Positions 1 through 10,587 of a stretch of DNA of 64,000 nucleotides are shown here, piece by piece. Positions within the stretch are counted from its first letter, which is position 1. The number at the start of each line of letters is the position of its first letter. The notes under the pieces were generated by a model. The model did no database searches. It had not been told where the DNA came from and saw nothing but the letters and a program-made list of their open reading frames with translations. Location of the stretch: NCBI RefSeq assembly GCF_003589595.1, contig NW_020654080.1, positions 11,001,698 through 11,065,697 of the forward strand, in the 5' to 3' direction. This DNA comes from Hyposmocoma kahamanoa (Eukaryota > Arthropoda > Insecta > Lepidoptera > Cosmopterigidae). The translations under genes were made by a program, and so were the position numbers.

Positions 1-106
1 TAATATACAATTGGAGAGGTTGTGGGTTATATTTTTCTGTATCTAATGGAGCAATAAACATGTTTGACGTAATTCCACTTATGCCATTTTTCCACGAGGG
101 GTGCAT

Positions 107-338
107 TGTTTCGAACCAATTCGTGATCCTTAATCATGAGATTCCGCAGCAGGATTGCACACGTATACACTGCGTATGACTTCAATAAAAATGAGGCAAA
201 CGAGGGTAGTTTCTCGCCGACGCCGCCTGCGTCTGTAGCCGTACTGAGTGATCGGACGGCCAGCGCTTTGGCGCGCAGTTTCCATCGAGTCACCGCTGCG
301 GAATCTCATGATTAAGGACCACGAATTGATTCGAAACA
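107..338. repeat. Fold-back element with 44-bp inverted arms
   Basis: Arms 107-150 and 295-338 are inverted copies matching at 42 of 44 positions (core CCTTAATCATGAGATTCC). They enclose ~145 bp of GC-rich sequence. The layout is that of a MITE or fold-back element in the intron left of the first visible ZP exon. No clear target duplication. Confidence 0.6.
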
Positions 339-524
339 TGTCGAGCAAAAATTCGACTTAAATACGTGAGTTATCCGTTATTTTACTTAGTATGTCTGAG
401 TTTTACGGTGGTTTTCTATTTAAAATTGAAATAATCATGAAAACGTTAGGGAAAAGCTAAGAAACGTAAATTAGAATTCAGTTGAGATCGGCACTGTTTA
501 CATGACATTGTAAATCTTTTCCAG

Positions 525-3500
525 TAACAGACATCCAATGCACATTTTCGAGTGGAGGAACAGGCATAAGAGACTCTGTGTCGGCACTTCTGCGCAAACC
601 CGAAGGTTTTCGAGGGGCTCCATTGTTTGCCGACGATCGTGCTACAGACCCTGTCGTAGACCCCGTCTGCCAGATCAGGCCAGAACCAGAAGACCCTACT
701 GGGCTGCTGTATAGATTGCGAATCACTGACTTTACAAGATGTGGTGTCTTAAAAAGAAATGTAAGTGTAATAAAAATAAGTACTAGTAGGCAATTTACCG
801 ATAGTAAAGCTGCGCCGAAGTTGAGCATGAGTGTTGCCAAGTCGCAAAATATTATTTAATAAAAAAGGTAATACTAAATTGTGCTTTGGTATAGGTAGAA
901 GATTGGAGCTCTTTATACACCGCTAGACATGGTTGTTTCATGAGATCTCACAACTTTACTACGAGTTGAAAATAGAGTTTAAATAAGATTTACTTATAAG
1001 TGAATTAGGTTAAGAAAGATATTTTTTATACTAACGGCATTCATTTAACAACTGTACCTCAAAAGCACCAATCTGACTAAATAACTCTCAGCCAACCGAA
1101 ACTTGACAACATCAAATTGCCTATGTCAAGATAATAAATAGAAATGGTAAGAACACCTAAAATTGCTTTGTAATAGTGTCGTTACCTGATTGTTGACAGC
1201 ATCATTACTTTTTATTTTCATTTTATGCTGTACAATATTTGTAAAATAAGAGTTTCAAGAATTTCTTAACATTTTGTCACCTGTTTTTGTCACCATGCGC
1301 TTGTTTTTCGTCCCACTATATTCATAATAAAGTCAATTTTTCTCGGCACTATGTCGTTACTGATACATTTACAAACCTGTGATTTTATACATTTGTTGTT
1401 GCAGTCTATTATTTTATAGACGTTCTTCCAGTAGGTCACTCTCGTTTCAGTTGAAACTAATCATTTCCGCACGCACAAAGCATGAAAAAACTTTCGATTT
1501 TAAACGCTTAACACATATAAATAAGAGCCAGTCTATAGTTGTAAGTATATGCAGAGCTACATGCAAGTAAATCCCGCTATGTAATATGCTTACAATGTAC
1601 CATTTGACACAATTACCCACCCAATAACTTTCTCTTTATTCCTGGAACGGTTTGTGTTGATTTCTCAAAATTGTTCTTTGAAATTGTCTCTCACATACGC
1701 GTTGTGTCATCGGTGTATAATAACGGATGCCGTTAGTAACAGTATGGAGTATGTACTTACAACTTCGAGTAGAGTGCACAACGAGGCTCTTAGCGTCTCA
1801 GGTGGTGTATTATTAGCCCCACCGGTACCCTGGTGGGTATTGAGGTGAAGAGAAACTGAGACGATGTCAATAGCGAAGTGCAACAGCGATTAAATCGAAA
1901 TGCAATAGGTTGTTGCGTTGTTCAATTAACTACTTACTCTAATAGCTCGGCTTGTTGCGCCTTCACTCACAATCAATTACTATTATGTTATGAATCTTAC
2001 TCGTAATTGTTCACGAGTTGACGCGTTCTATCATTTACCAAGTTACGCAACATATTTAACGTAAAATCAGTAGACAAAAACTTTGATCACTCTACATTAG
2101 AATCCCTACTCAACATAGTTAATGTAAAAATAATTAGAATGCTTCTTGTTTTTGCTGGGATTTGCTCGCGTTGAATTTTCTAAGAGTGGTTACACACGGC
2201 GACATTTAGCAGCGATGCAAACGCACATTCGTGAATAGGGACGTGGAAAAAGTATCGATACTTTTTGGTATAGAGTATTTTTCCTTCCGATACCGATACT
2301 TTTTGGTATCGAGTAATTTTCCTTCCGATACCGACTCTTTTGTACTCGATACTTTTCAGGTATTAGTACTTTTTGACAAGTATCATGTCGTCTTGAATAA
2401 TTCCTACTTAGGATACCTCACATCGTAACGTAAGCCACCTTGCGATTTTTTTTAAATGGTGACCTACATCACAAATGACTTGTCTGTATAGTGTATGCCA
2501 CCATTTGCTTCGTTAAAAGAATAAGAATGAAGAAAAATAATTAGAAACATTTGAATCGTACCTGAAAACATTATTGTATTTTATATTTGAGTACTTCGCA
2601 ATTCCGGCGAAGTTTGTTCTTTCTTCAGAACGTTTGTTCTCAAAAGCTAGCAATACAGTATCAAAAACGAGACACAGACTGTTACCAAATACATTTTTGT
2701 TTCAAAGTGACTACACAGAGGTGGAGTGGGAAATTTAAGTAACACAAATTATGTGAAATGACGATTGATTGTATTGATCGAAAGTATTATACTTTTGTTT
2801 CGATACTTTTATAAGTACGATACGTTTTTTGAAATACTACTCATGAGTAGAGTATCGTTACTTTTGATTCGATACTGTGTCCCTATTCGTGAAACGCGCG
2901 ATTGTATAGCTACACTTGCGATTTATAGACGATTGCATCGATGCAAACGCGCGATTGCATCGATGCTATCGTCTCTATATCCCAAGTGTATCGATGGAGT
3001 CGCACGCTTGCATCGCTGCTTATTAAAATCGCGCGCGTGTAATCGCTCTAAATGACAATTACGCCCTTTGTGAAAATACGGAACATTTAGTAGGTTTTTT
3101 TGATACCAAGTAACCGGACGTACAAGTCGTGGACCTGGTGGTAAGCGACACGCCTGTCCATAACAGTTGCAGTGCCACTCAGAGCTTTAAATCGCAAAGA
3201 TCTTAGACGCACTGCCACTGTGACGTCACCCTGATACATTACACGCAAGTGTTGACAAGTCCCATGTGCCTGTCATTTCACCAGCACTCTTACCCTTCTG
3301 AGCCGGAAAGTTGTAACGCTCACATTACTGCTTGGCGGCAGAAATAGGTCAGGGACTGATGATGAAATGAACTCTTATTACGATTCAGTTTAGGACCTAA
3401 AATGAATCGTAGCGAGACAGCGCTACATGAAATGTATATCACCATCCCGCTTTTTTGTCTTTACGAGCCTGTACTGAATTGTAATAAGAGTTCATGGTAG

Positions 3501-6500
3501 GTGGTAGTAGTTGCCTGGATGAATATTTCACAAGGAGCTCTACTGCTACTAAATTAGTACGTATAATATCATTGAGGTACATGCTTAAAGAAACTCAAAT
3601 ATCCCTAGGGCTTCGTGCATGTCCGTGTATGGTTCCCGCAATTCCCTGGCGTAGTAATGCAGTCAGACCAGGAACTCATCATCATGTGCAAGCCACCTGA
3701 GCCGACCATCATCGAAAACAAGGCTGCTGGATTTGCAGGCAGCTTGTAAGTATTACAACAAATCATTTCATTTTTCAGAATCAATCAATCATTTCAGAGC
3801 ATGTCAAGCTTGACACTTTGTACTTTGGACTGTTCTTATCGTAAGCGGCATAAAGTTGGATTTAAATTTTAAGTGTCAAGCTTGACGTGCTGTTGACCCT
3901 GTATACCTAAACGCTCAGTGTAGATTGTAAATATAATGAAAGCATCGCGTTCCAATTTAGTGCTGTATATTCTATATGCCCATAGGGTATTCATACAAAC
4001 GTGATGGCGTACTTGCTTTGGTTTGAAACATGTAATTATATTTAGTAGATTTTATTGAGAAACAGGCAACCGATCGCCCGCAATGGAGATCATTTGTGGC
4101 AAACAAAATGTCACAATTTGAGACCCGTCGATGAATTGAGTTGCACGTCATACGTGACGAGCTGAAAGCCCGACTACCTACGGCGATCAGCTACCACTAC
4201 ATTGACGGTGTGTACACGGGTGTGTGCGGACGGATCATTACTAACAAGATTGGGTACCTACGTGAAGCACGTGAAAGCGCACGAGTTGTTGGTGGCAACA
4301 GTGGTGTTGAAAACGGTTAGAAGAATTCATCATCATTATCACATTTTATTGTTACCGTTTGCTGGGTTTATATGTTACATTATAAGTTTTCTTCCAAACG
4401 ATACAAAATTGGCGCCCGGGAGGTTTCATCCTTTTTAAAACGGATTTCAAATATTTAAAAAGTGCACAACTTGCTAAACTCCACTCGTAAGGTCACGTCT
4501 GAAAGGATTTTGAAATCTATGCAGTCTTGCGTGCAAGCAAGGACTTTTAAAATCTCGACATTATCCTAAGCATCTCTCTGATTTGTCGATTGAAAACATC
4601 CACGCTGCACACGCAGTACCTAATGCTTTATATAATGTTGTTGAATGATTCACATACGATTTCCATCCTATAAGCTGACAACACGCTCGCAAGCATAATG
4701 TCAAAGTTAAAATATTTTTTCCTTTCATTTTCTTTACCATCGAGGAGACGACTTGGATCCTGGAGCGACCACTCGTTAGGACCGACACTGGCATATCAGA
4801 AAGGATGACATACTACATTGTACATTACGTTGATTAAATGACGAATGGTTAACGCCTATTAAAGAAGAAGAAGAATTATTATATTATGAAAAAGCCTATA
4901 CTATACTATAGGACGGGAAAAATAACAAAAACAGAGTGTACTTGATTATCGTCCGCCATATTTAAAAAAATATTATTATTAATGTGTTTGCCTTCGCCTG
5001 TAGCCAATGAAAGGGTTGGTAGAGCAGAATTACAGATTATGGAAAAGGTACGGAATTTGAATGAAAAAAGGATATAGTTAGATTGTGTGAGTAACTATTA
5101 AGTTATACATCGACATACATATTAAAGCTTGATATTACTATTTTCGATAAACAAGGTCAGTACATTATATACATCTGTGTTACATATTTATAACAAGATT
5201 CATAAAGGGCATCATCATCATGTCAACCGGAAGACATCCACTGCTGAACCCCCAAAGATTTTCAGACCAGCCGATCGGACGTGACCTGCATCCATCGGTT
5301 ACCCGCCGCCCTTACCATCCGCCATTAGCCCATTAGCCCAGGTCATCCGTCCAGCTAGTGGGGGGGGGGGGGGCGTCCCACTGAACGCCTTCCGGTTCGT
5401 GGTCTCCATTCAAGAACCTTTCTGCCCCAACGGCCGTCAGTTCTATGAGCTATGTAGCCTGCCCACTGCCACTTCAACTTGTTAATCCTTCAAGCTATAT
5501 CGATGACTTTCGTTCTTCTACGGATTTCCTCATTCTGATTCGCTCACGTAGAGAAACGCCAAGCATTGCTCGCTCCATGGTTCGTTGAGTGGCTTTGAGC
5601 TTCTTTATGAGGCCCATAGTTAGTAACCACGTCTCAGAGCCGTAGGTGATAGTTGGCATCACGTACTGCTCGAAGACTTTTGTATTCAAGGACTGCGGTA
5701 TTGCGGACGAGAAGACGTCCCAGAGCTTCCCGAAAGCTGCCCAACCGAGTCGGATTCGACGATTGACCTCTTTCTCGACGTTGGCCCTGCCTAATTGGAC
5801 GGTTTGTCCGAGGTAGAGATTTGGGCGGTGCTGCAGTCTCTACAACGGTGCCACATTGACTATGAATATATCGAAGTGTTTGTACAGAAACGCCACTATG
5901 TCACTTCGACTCCAGGACCAGTGCACAAGGCCTATCCAAATGCAAAGAGGAGTGCGACAGGGTGACGTCATTTATCCGAAACTTTTCACCACTGCATTGG
6001 AAGATGCCTTCAAGTTACTGAACTGGAAAGGACTCGGCATCAACATCAATGGCGAGTACATCACTCACCTTCGATTTGCAGACAATATCGTGGTCATGGC
6101 AGAATCGTTGGAAGAGCTTGGTACCATCCTCGGTGACCTCAATAGTTTCCCAGCAGGTGGGTCTAAAAATGAACATGGACAAGACGAAACTTATGTCGAA
6201 TGTCCATGTCGTACCCACCTCTATAACAGTGGGAACCTCTACTCTCGAAGTTGCTGACGAGTAAAGGGCATCGCCACTAAGAAAAAAGAAGCATATTTTC
6301 AGAAGATTCCCTGATCTATGTACCTAAATATAAGTAGGATGTACATAATTAAGTTTAAGTTGGACCTAAAGTTACAGAAAACATATCACATGTATATTTT
6401 TATAGTCCCCACGGCGCTCGAGTCTCGGGCGTAGTAGAAGAGACCCCAGGACGTCTAGAATATGAAGTGGCCCTCTACAAAGAAGCGCCGCCTGTTTCGC

Positions 6501-9500
6501 GCCACTCCAACCATTCCGTTGATTTGCCCGTCGATCAGGTAACTGCTGTACGTTCTAATTATAAGCACTTTTATTAGACAAACGTGCACTGATACATTTA
6601 TTAACAAGCTGTGAAACAATAATAATACTTATTTGGTTTATATGTGTGTCACGTGACACGCTACGAAGTACATACATTAAACACTGTCGATATCCGAAAA
6701 AATCTCTAAATACGAGCTTAAAAGTATAATGAAGCAGAAGTATTTATGGTCGGCTAAATTTGAATCCTTTTTAATCGACTTCAAATAGGACACACACAAT
6801 TGTTACATACAAACAAAAATACAGGTTAATAAAAATGGAAGTAAATTAATTTGCTACTCCGCGAACCCAGTGATAGTTAAATCGTGCAAAATAGATGCGC
6901 TTGTGTTGAATATTTTTTCATGCATTTAATTATCCTCCCTCCGCATAAAATTAATAAAATAAATAACACAAGCGCAAGTAAAGTTACAAACCATCACCAA
7001 AAATGTAGTCAGTGCCCCTCAGATTTTTGCGATTTAAAGCTCTGAATGGCACTGCAACTGTTATGGACAGGCGTGTAGCTTACCATCAGGCGCACGACTT
7101 GTTCGTCCCGCCATCTTATATTTTAAAAAAACCTATGAAATAAAGGTGTAATCATAGATTGAGATTATTTCTAGTATTTACTGTTTTTTTTGCCTACTCA
7201 AAAATTCATATTTATAATAAAAATAAATACCTCCGTACGAGGTTTACGAATTTAACCAACGTTATGCATATTATGCCTCAGTCGTCAAAGTACCCGTGTC
7301 ATAACGATATAAGGTAGAAATTAGTGAGTCATTGTTTGGTAGATAGCTGACTTTAATGTACTTGGAAAACTTATTAATGTTAATTAATTACGTGTGTTTT
7401 TTTGCTATCTTATACTATTCCATCATTTAATTGCTTGCCATAAGACGTGCCTGAATGTCGAAAAACTATTTGATTGACATGTGGTATATCACTTGATTTC
7501 AGGCAGTTCCGATAGGAACAAAATTGCAGCTTCGTGCACGCATCAACCCAGAGTCAGCTTGGCGGCATATTAAGCTTCTGGAAGTTGCAGTCTCTCCTGA
7601 TCCTGATAGGCCTCATGCTCCAGGAGCAGTTCTACTTGTGAAAGATGGGTAAGAATTTTTATATACATCCAAATCGTTACCGTAATTTACCAGAACACTT
7701 CAGTGCCTACCTAACCCAACCCATCGCAAATGAACGAAGTCAGTAAACGAAGTCACCATCTATGTTAAAAGCATACAGATAATCCACAATTTTTGTTCAG
7801 GAATCCAGGCTCCCATACTGATGTAAAAGACGATGGTCAATATTTTTTGTATCAAAGCAAACGATTATGATTGTATCTAATTAGGAAATGTCGAAACTGT
7901 TAATAAGCAAGAAAATTAATAAGCATGCGGTATTTACTACAGATGCAGAAATCGCGACTTTGCCTCAATCATACCACACCAGCCTGCTCGTTACCGTGAG
8001 CGTCATAATGAAGTCTTCTTGGATTTCGAAGCATTCCTTTTAGCCTCTATGAAAGAAAGATCTACTCTTTGGATCCACTCGCAAATCAAAGCGTGTATGG
8101 AAGCTGCTGATTGCCAACCCGATTATTGCTTGGACTTGTTTGAGCCTTCAGGTAAGTGATTAAGTAGGTACTCTTTGGAACTATCGAAATAAATAAATAA
8201 TAAATATTAGACAACGTCACATACGTTGCTCTGATCACAAAATAAGTAGCTAAAGCACTTGTGTTATGGAAATCGGACACAACGACGGTACCACAAACAC
8301 CCAGACCCGAGATCATATACAAAAGTTAGTTTCTGCACTGACCCGGCCGGGGATCGAACCCGGGAAAGCCTTTAGAGATGAATGCTAAAACATGAACGTT
8401 TTAGAAACATTCTGCCAGTATCTCATCGCTGCCGTAGATCTTTAACATCGTTAGCTAGAATAGTTCGACTTCAGTGACAGTAGAGTTTCCCGTGAATGAG
8501 TTCGTCCTGAGAAGTACTGACACCTTACCTATTTCTGCCGCCAAGCAGTAATGTCAGCAAAACTGCATTTCGGTTTAGAAGGGTAAGAGTGCTGGTCAAA
8601 TTACAAGCACATGTGACTTGTCAACGTATGTCTCAGGATGACGGGCGCAGTGGTAATGCCCCTAAGATCTTTGCGATTTAAAACTCTGAGTGGCACTGCA
8701 ACTGTTATGGATAGGTGTGTCGCTTACCACCAGGCACACGACTTGTTCATCCCGTCACTGATATTACAAAAAAAATATTAAGTACAATGTACCTACATTC
8801 GTCTTAAGTGTATAACCATTCAATGTCTTCAGGTCATGGCCGTCGCAGAAGAGCAATACCTGAAGCGTCTCTCGCTCGCAACGTGAGCAGTGCAGAACTA
8901 ATCGCCGAGAACCATTCAACTCCGTTCACGAGATTCAAAGAGAACCTAGAATACACGGTAGTGATGCCAGGAGAACTATTTCATCGAACGCCGTTGGAAG
9001 CGACATGTGCGACATCTATGATGATTGCAGTTGCTCTTGGAACACTGCTTTTTATGTCTGCACTCCTAGTAAGTTAATTGATCTAGTTCACTGCATATAC
9101 ATAGGTACATAATTATGCCCTAATGGTCAAGAGTCACGTTCAATGAGAGAGTTTGAGTCATAGTCCACCACGACCAAAGCCAATTGGGGACTTCACACCA
9201 TCAATCATACGATACGAACATTATACGAATTTAGTACCAGAAGAGCTGCTTGTGAAAGAGTTCGTCCAGGGAAGTACTGCCATCTTACCTATTTCAGCCA
9301 CCAAGTAGTAACGTCAGCATTACTGTGATCTGGTTTTCAAGGGTAAGGGTGCTGGTGATTTCACCAGTTTTGGAAGGGTGCCTGTAATTTTACAGGCACA
9401 TGAGATTTGTTAACTTATGTCTCAGGGTGATGGACGCAGTGGCAATGCCCCACAGATCTTTCTGATTTAAAGCTTTGAGTGGCACTGTAACTGTTATGGA

Positions 9501-9957
9501 CAGGCGTGTAACTTACTATCAGGCGCACGACTTGTTCGTCCCGTCACTTGATAGGATATAGAAAAAAAACCTCCGACACAGCACTTCACCTTTAGAATAC
9601 CTAGGGGTTAATTAGTAAATTCAATTAAGTTTGGAAACGCTTAGTGGTTCGGGCTTTTCTCTTGGTAATGAATTTTGGAGGCTGGTAGGTATTCTTCCAG
9701 CTAGGCTGATTTCGTTTCTAGTCAATCTAGAAAGCTTGCTAGGGAATATGCGTAGGTACATCATTCGAAATGAGAAGATAATTTCCACCTCTTTGTTTCC
9801 ACAGATGTGTTATTTAGCAACAAAACTGAACTCTACGATACTCAAGCACAACAGTTTACATGCACCTTCTGGAAAGGGTTTCGAACAAATCCTTCGAGAG
9901 CTAGCGCAACATTCACTCCCTGACACAGGCTACACCGGCCGCCCCACCGTGCAATGA
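525..9957 (+). CDS. ZP-domain transmembrane protein, 3' seven exons (partial gene)
   Basis: Seven exons join in frame: 525-760, 3609-3745, 6406-6538, 7503-7648, 7943-8151, 8833-9068 and 9805-9957 (stop TGA). All junctions are GT-AG, and phases agree (0, 2, 0, 2, 1, 0). They give about 415 residues. Seen: the hallmark ZP strand RLRITDFTRCGV, then VRVWFPQFPG, ELIIMCKPPEP, RVSGVVEETPGRLEYEVALY and a Cys-rich ZP-C half. A tetra-arginine GHGRRRRAIPE in exon 6 matches the furin-type site expected after a ZP domain. A hydrophobic helix (MMIAVALGTLLFMSALL, running on into MCYLA) is built across the exon 6/7 junction, followed by a ~40-residue tail. Family knowledge: such proteins are cleaved, polymerise and shape apical matrix and cuticle in epithelia. 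The start codon, signal peptide and N-terminal ZP half must lie left of the window. Introns 1, 2 and 5 hold many repeats. The orthologue among insect ZP genes is not assigned. Confidence 0.9.
861..2180. other. ZP intron, no recognisable feature
   Basis: AT-rich intronic sequence. I see no coding signal, no copy of the repeat families found elsewhere and no RNA gene. Confidence 0.5.
2181..3050. mobile_element. Palindromic MITE, interrupted by a hAT-type insertion
   Basis: The left edge (from ~2185, GTGGTTACACACGGCGA, then AGCAGCGATGCAA) is repeated inverted at the right edge (ending ~3050, TTGCATCGCTGCT then GTGTAATCGCTC). Between them lie repeated GCGATTGCATCGATGC units. The element is split by a separate insertion at 2236-2885. 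Exact ends and target duplication are uncertain. Confidence 0.5.
2236..2885. mobile_element. Non-autonomous hAT-type transposon with 8-bp TSD
   Basis: The element starts TAGGGACGTGG and ends GTGTCCCTA, with subterminal repeats of gtatcgatac and gatactttttgg. It is flanked on both sides by TTCGTGAA (2228-2235 and 2886-2893), an 8-bp direct duplication as hAT transposases make. At 650 bp with no transposase frame it must have been moved in trans. Confidence 0.75.
3095..3560 (-). repeat. Rep-A copy 1 (interrupted)
   Basis: Minus-strand copy of the ~300-bp interspersed repeat found about 16 times here. Family landmarks include ctccttgtgaaagagttcg at the start, tttctgccgccaagcagtaa, gacttgtcaacttatgtctc, gtggcactgcaactgttatg and cgcacgacttgttcgtcccg near the end. 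This copy is cut by a small inverted-repeat element at 3367-3494, with the remaining piece at about 3497-3560. Confidence 0.75.
3367..3494. mobile_element. 128-bp MITE inside Rep-A copy 1
   Basis: Ends ATGAACTCTTATTACgATTC and the inverted GAATtGTAATAAGAGTTCAT form a ~23-bp terminal inverted repeat. The Rep-A sequence is recognisable on both sides. No gene. Target duplication is unclear. Confidence 0.6.
3793..3904 (-). mobile_element. Small MITE (ACAGGGTCAA family), copy 1
   Basis: Reverse-complement relative of 12084-12204: shared AGTGTCAAGCTTGACxTGCT ends and a shared centre (ATTTAAATCCAACTTTATGC, then CCGCTTA). It is itself nearly palindromic at both ends. Confidence 0.65.
3905..5200. other. 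ZP intron, no recognisable feature
   Basis: AT-rich with short open frames only. I see nothing that supports a gene or a named repeat. Confidence 0.45.
5214..6261 (-). mobile_element. RTE-type non-LTR retrotransposon insertion, 5' part inverted
   Basis: Read on the minus strand, 5826-5495 encodes the end of an RTE-type polymerase (LYLGQTVQLG, then YGSETWLLTMGLIKKLKATQ, then RTMERAMLGVSLRERIR). It continues to a tail of ATG/GAT triplets at 5214. The adjoining 5856-6257 encodes, on the opposite strand, the preceding part of the same polymerase (RGVRQGDVIYPKLF, GININGEYITHLRFADN), ending EVADE exactly where the minus part resumes. TAAAGGGCATC flanks both ends (5203-5213 and 6262-6272) as an 11-bp target duplication. 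Catalytic FADD reads FADN, so the copy is dead. Confidence 0.82.
7000..7135 (+). repeat. Rep-A copy 2 (3' half)
   Basis: Only the last ~135 bp of the family consensus (from cagtgcccctcag to cgacttgttcgtcccg and an A-rich end), in the ZP intron between exons 3 and 4. Confidence 0.75.
8185..8370 (-). repeat. tRNA-derived SINE remnant (type C)
   Basis: On the minus strand a perfect B box (GGTTCGATCCCC within CCCGGGTTCGATCCCCGG, 8346-8363) is followed by a ~170-bp body and an ATTTATTATTTATT tail at the left end. The A-box side is degraded, so it is not a functional tRNA gene. Confidence 0.65.
8480..8770 (+). repeat. Rep-A copy 3
   Basis: Near full-length plus-strand copy, from gaatgagttcgtcc to cttgttcatcccgtcac and an A-run, in the intron before ZP exon 6. 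Confidence 0.75.
9238..9565 (+). repeat. Rep-A copy 4 with local palindromes
   Basis: Full-length plus-strand copy. Relative to other copies it carries ~25 extra bases at 9352-9400 that build two hairpins: ctggtga/tcaccag, and gtgcctgtaa/ttacaggcac. Confidence 0.75.
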
Positions 9958-10587
9958 TCGTCCTACCAGTATTCACAATTTACATAGTTTTAATAACACG
10001 TAAGACTTCTCTGTGTAATTATTCTACATTTTTGTAACTACGTTAATAACCTCATTGACTGTACTGCATTGTATTGGTAGTTTTAAAGACATAAGTATAA
10101 AAATTAATTTTGCTGACGCTCTCTCCCAAGATGACAATTGTGTCAATCTAACTTTAGGCTACCTCCTAGGTTAATGTAATTTTAAAATATATTTCATTAT
10201 TTATAACAGTAAATTATTAATTTTTATCATACATAAAACAAAGAAACTTATGACTGAAAAATCTCAGGTCATTTTCAACGACGTACAGGCTTTGATGATG
10301 CAAACTTTTTCAGTCATGACTGTCGCTTTATGGAATAGCCATTGTTATTAGAAAAGTATTTGAGATATTGTGTAAAATTCTAGCTAAGAATACCGTAAGA
10401 ATAAATTTTTTAAAGTATTTTGTTCTTTCATAATAATATAATTTGCCCCAAAAGCATTTAACCACTTGCGTAACGTAACATAAAAAAATACTGTCAAATT
10501 GACATTGACATGTTTGCAAACACCGTGGGCCCTATGAATTATTACCCGGGACTTTGCATAGATTCAACAAAAAAAAACGCCTAAAAT
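9958..10587. other. ZP 3' UTR and ZP-aprataxin intergenic region
   Basis: AT-rich. The left part is presumably the ZP 3' UTR and the right part the aprataxin promoter. No canonical AATAAA is clear after the ZP stop, and no repeat family is recognised. Confidence 0.4.

Noticed and set aside
3355..3375. CTGATGATGAAA resembling a hammerhead ribozyme core
   Set aside because: There is no stem II between CTGATGA and GAAA and no partner stems; it lies at a MITE edge.
5355..5375. Run of about 14 G
   Set aside because: A homopolymer within the RTE 3' part, best read as slippage or sequencing noise rather than a quadruplex element.
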